Assembly: GCA_963995525.1 (NCBI GenBank)
Contig: OZ023210.1
Span: forward strand, 23,613,021-23,677,020
DNA length: 64,000 nucleotides
From: Escarpia spicata
Lineage: Eukaryota > Annelida > Polychaeta > Sabellida > Siboglinidae
Reading direction: 5' to 3'
A program made the position numbers and the translations under genes. How positions within the stretch are numbered: position 1 is the first letter of the stretch; each line of letters starts with the position of its first letter. The notes below the pieces were generated by a model. The model had not been told where the DNA came from, searched no databases, and was given only the letters and a program-made list of their open reading frames with translations. Positions 62,411 to 64,000 of the stretch are shown piece by piece.

Positions 62411-62892
62411 CAGTGGCGGATTAAGACATTCGTGGGCCCTAGGCACCCGGCACTTTCGTGGGCCCTATGTAGATCCAGAGAGGGTAATCTAGGGGGCCCC
62501 AAACATACAAATGCATCCACCGTTGAAGCTCGACAACAAACCTATAGTTCGTTGTCTCGGATCGTGACATCGGAAGACGGGGAAGGGGTGCTGTTGAAGA
62601 TTGTTCTCCTCTCCTTTTAGTTAGTTACGTAATAACACATCTAATGTCTGTTAAACATTCAAACATGTAGGACCTTCATCAGGATTATTCCCGGCTTGCA
62701 AAACTCATTGGATCAATGAAGTACCAATGAAACGTACGCAGTAGCCAGCATTGGCCAAATCATGTCTTGCAAGTTGGGTTTCGGGAATACTCAGTCTACC
62801 AAAAATAATTATGGTCGGGTATTTTCGTGGGCCCCTGGCCGTCGTGGGCCCTAGGCACGTGCCTATAGTGCACATTGGTTAATCCGTTAATG
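62411..62892. mobile_element. Non-autonomous hAT element with 8-bp target duplication
   Basis: The left end CAGTGGCGGATTAA is matched by TTAATCCGTTAATG at the right end (11 of 14 positions). The element is flanked by CTTCTACC (62403-62410) and CTTCAACC (62893-62900), an 8-bp duplication with one mismatch. Near each end the GTGGGCCCTAGGCAC phrase recurs in direct orientation. The CAGTGGCGGAT terminus and 8-bp duplication are typical of hAT elements. There is no transposase; the 482-bp length makes it a MITE. Confidence 0.88.
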
Positions 62893-62929
62893 CTTCAACC
62901 TCCATTTCGTAGCCAACGGCTACATACCT

Positions 62930-63205
62930 TCCTCGGTTTCTGCTCCACGAATGTTGAATGCACTGCAAGCGAGATGAAAACAATCTCTTGCTTTGTGACT
63001 TTTAAAAGACTTCAAAAAAAAATCCAACCCCTTCCCGATTGAATACGCGACATAGGCACCAATTAGTTAATATTTTTTTCATTAACATATTTTTATTGTT
63101 TTTGTGTGCATGTTTTGGTATCAATTTACACCATCTTTTCACTTATTTATTATCATCATATATGATAATTATCTTTATATAATTTATTATTATTATTATT
63201 ATGTA
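62930..63205 (+). mobile_element. L2-type LINE 3' relic
   Basis: Frames near 62930-63020 read SVSAPRMLNALQA and FVTFKRLQKK, resembling the VAAPRLWN and FKRHLK phrases of the L2 C-terminus. A/T-rich sequence follows, ending in (TTA)n at 63189-63203. The hAT element lies immediately upstream, and its right target duplication may be inside this relic. Confidence 0.5.
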
Positions 63206-63475
63206 CCATTTTTGTTTACAGAGGGCTGAGTTCTACGTTGAAAACTCCCAGAGCTACTAACGCTTCGAAATGGAGACCCACGTCCTAACATCACGTGGAT
63301 CCGAATAAACGAACTATCATGTGCATGTAAACTGACACTATATGTCTGCCTGTCGTGTTCGGCTTGTTTTAACGTTTCTGACAATTGACCATCGCGGTAA
63401 TACCCGCATTTGTGGATAGCGGATGTGATTTATACAAACCAAAAAGCAACTGACTAATTAGGAGTATCACTCAAA
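63206..63475 (+). promoter_or_regulatory. Upstream region of the receptor exon
   Basis: This 270-base stretch precedes the start codon. It contains no clear TATA box in the expected position. ACTCAAAATGG places A at -3 relative to the ATG, a reasonable initiation context. The transcription start and any 5' non-coding exon cannot be located here; the core promoter is inferred only from position. Confidence 0.3.
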
Positions 63476-63942
63476 ATGGCCGCGACAGTAGCCACGCTGC
63501 TTCGTCTTAGCAGCAATTTGTCTCTAGCGAAACCGGAACCAACGAGCGTGCTGTCGAATATCGCGATGTTAGACACTTCCGGTACAATTGAAACTAGTAC
63601 CGCCGGCACAGTGCCGAACAATCCGTACATTCAACCGTGGTACATCCAACTATTCTACATTGTCGCCTTCGTCGCCATGGTGATCGTTGCCACCGGCGGA
63701 AACATCATCGTCATATGGATAGTACTAGCTCACAAGCGCATGCGCACCGTTACGAACTACTTCCTGGTGAACCTGGCCATCGCCGACACGTTGATCTCGG
63801 TATTCAACACGGTCTTCAACTCTGTGTATATGTTGTACAGCGACTGGCCGTTCGGTCGGAGCTATTGCAAGTTCAATATGTTCATCTCGCCGTGCACCAT
63901 CTCCGCCAGCGTCTTTACGTTCATGGCGATTGCCGTTGACAG
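63476..63942 (+). CDS. Tachykinin/neurokinin receptor-like GPCR, first coding exon
   Basis: The exon encodes 155 full codons plus two bases. The N-terminus (1-55) is extracellular, Ser/Thr-rich, with a glycosylation sequon at Asn14 (NLS). TM1 spans about 57-82 with Gly75-Asn76 (the class A GN motif). ICL1 reads LAHKRMRTVTNYF, nearly invariant in tachykinin receptors. TM2 is about 93-115 with the conserved Asp104 (LAIAD). ECL1 contains SDWPFG (122-127). Cys131 is the TM3 disulfide cysteine. TM3 ends with AIAVD at 151-155, and the first two bases of the Arg codon of DRY close the exon at 63942, followed by GTATGT. The receptor would sit in the plasma membrane and bind a tachykinin-like neuropeptide, coupling to G proteins. 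An alternative start, Met31, is in frame; I prefer Met1 for its context. TM4-TM7 lie beyond the window. No other class A family matches ICL1 as well. Host gene; not a repeat. Confidence 0.9.
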
Positions 63943-64000
63943 GTATGTACAATCTTCATTTAGTCGTAAGCCAATATTCCACACATACGGCATGCTGAAT
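63943..64000 (+). other. Start of the first coding intron (splice donor GTATGT)
   Basis: AG/GTATGT matches the donor consensus strongly and splits the Arg codon of DRY after its second base. Introns at this codon (AG/G) are known in several class A GPCR genes. Reading on without splicing would stay open to the window edge but would replace TM4 with SSFSRKPIFHTYGMLN, which is not receptor-like. Confidence 0.85.

Noticed and set aside
63637..63939. 100-codon His/Arg-rich plus-strand frame
   Set aside because: It is an out-of-frame shadow of the receptor exon, which reads as seven-transmembrane sequence in the frame starting at 63476.

Overview
The window is eukaryotic and almost certainly from a marine invertebrate. 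No operons or dense gene set are visible. Instead there are many decayed non-LTR retrotransposons, cut-and-paste DNA transposon remnants, tRNA-derived SINEs, long microsatellites and minisatellites, and one 200-base assembly gap. The only host protein-coding feature I can support is at the far right: the first coding exon of a tachykinin/neurokinin-type rhodopsin-class GPCR (63476-63942), running from Met to the Arg codon of the DRY motif and ending at a GT splice donor. I cannot fix the phylum; the receptor and repeat content would suit a lophotrochozoan or an invertebrate deuterostome.

Layout. 0-4.5 kb: a decayed retroviral-type integrase relic runs into a 1.2-kb purine-rich 36-bp minisatellite. 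4.5-8.6 kb: a hAT fragment is followed by two plus-strand L2/CR1-type LINEs. 9.1-12.4 kb: a minus-strand RTE-like LINE with endonuclease and reverse transcriptase. 13.3-15.3 kb: a LINE ending in a zinc knuckle and lacking its YxDD block. 15.6-16.1 kb: a GC-rich inverted-repeat element. 18-21.8 kb: LINE C-terminal fragments, then one LINE split by a second LINE in the opposite orientation. 27.3-31.05 kb: a two-ORF LINE whose 3' end carries an 11-copy 34-bp minisatellite. 31.3-33.8 kb: SINEs and a 370-bp direct duplication. 36.3-38.2 kb: a CT tract and a complementary GA tract flanking a full-length SINE. 40.9-43 kb: a 96-bp tandem repeat, then a 1.46-kb element with about 200-bp terminal inverted repeats around a degraded cysteine-rich (CXC-like) ORF, one arm of which is broken by a LINE. 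43.6-44.9 kb: two inverted-repeat structures. 45-62 kb: mostly anonymous DNA with SSRs, a nested foldback element, SINEs and a hAT MITE with target-site duplication. 62.9-64 kb: a LINE relic and the receptor exon.

The repeats interact in recognisable ways. A SINE family (at least eight copies) has a tRNA-like head, a central block resembling the MIR/CORE module and a tail resembling the 3' end of the local L2-type LINE at 6.4 kb. This suggests L2 machinery mobilised it. Several elements are nested in one another, giving a relative insertion order.

All calls come from reading the sequence by eye. LINE clade names are by family resemblance and were not tested by alignment or phylogeny. Boundaries of repeats are approximate, generally within 10-50 bases.
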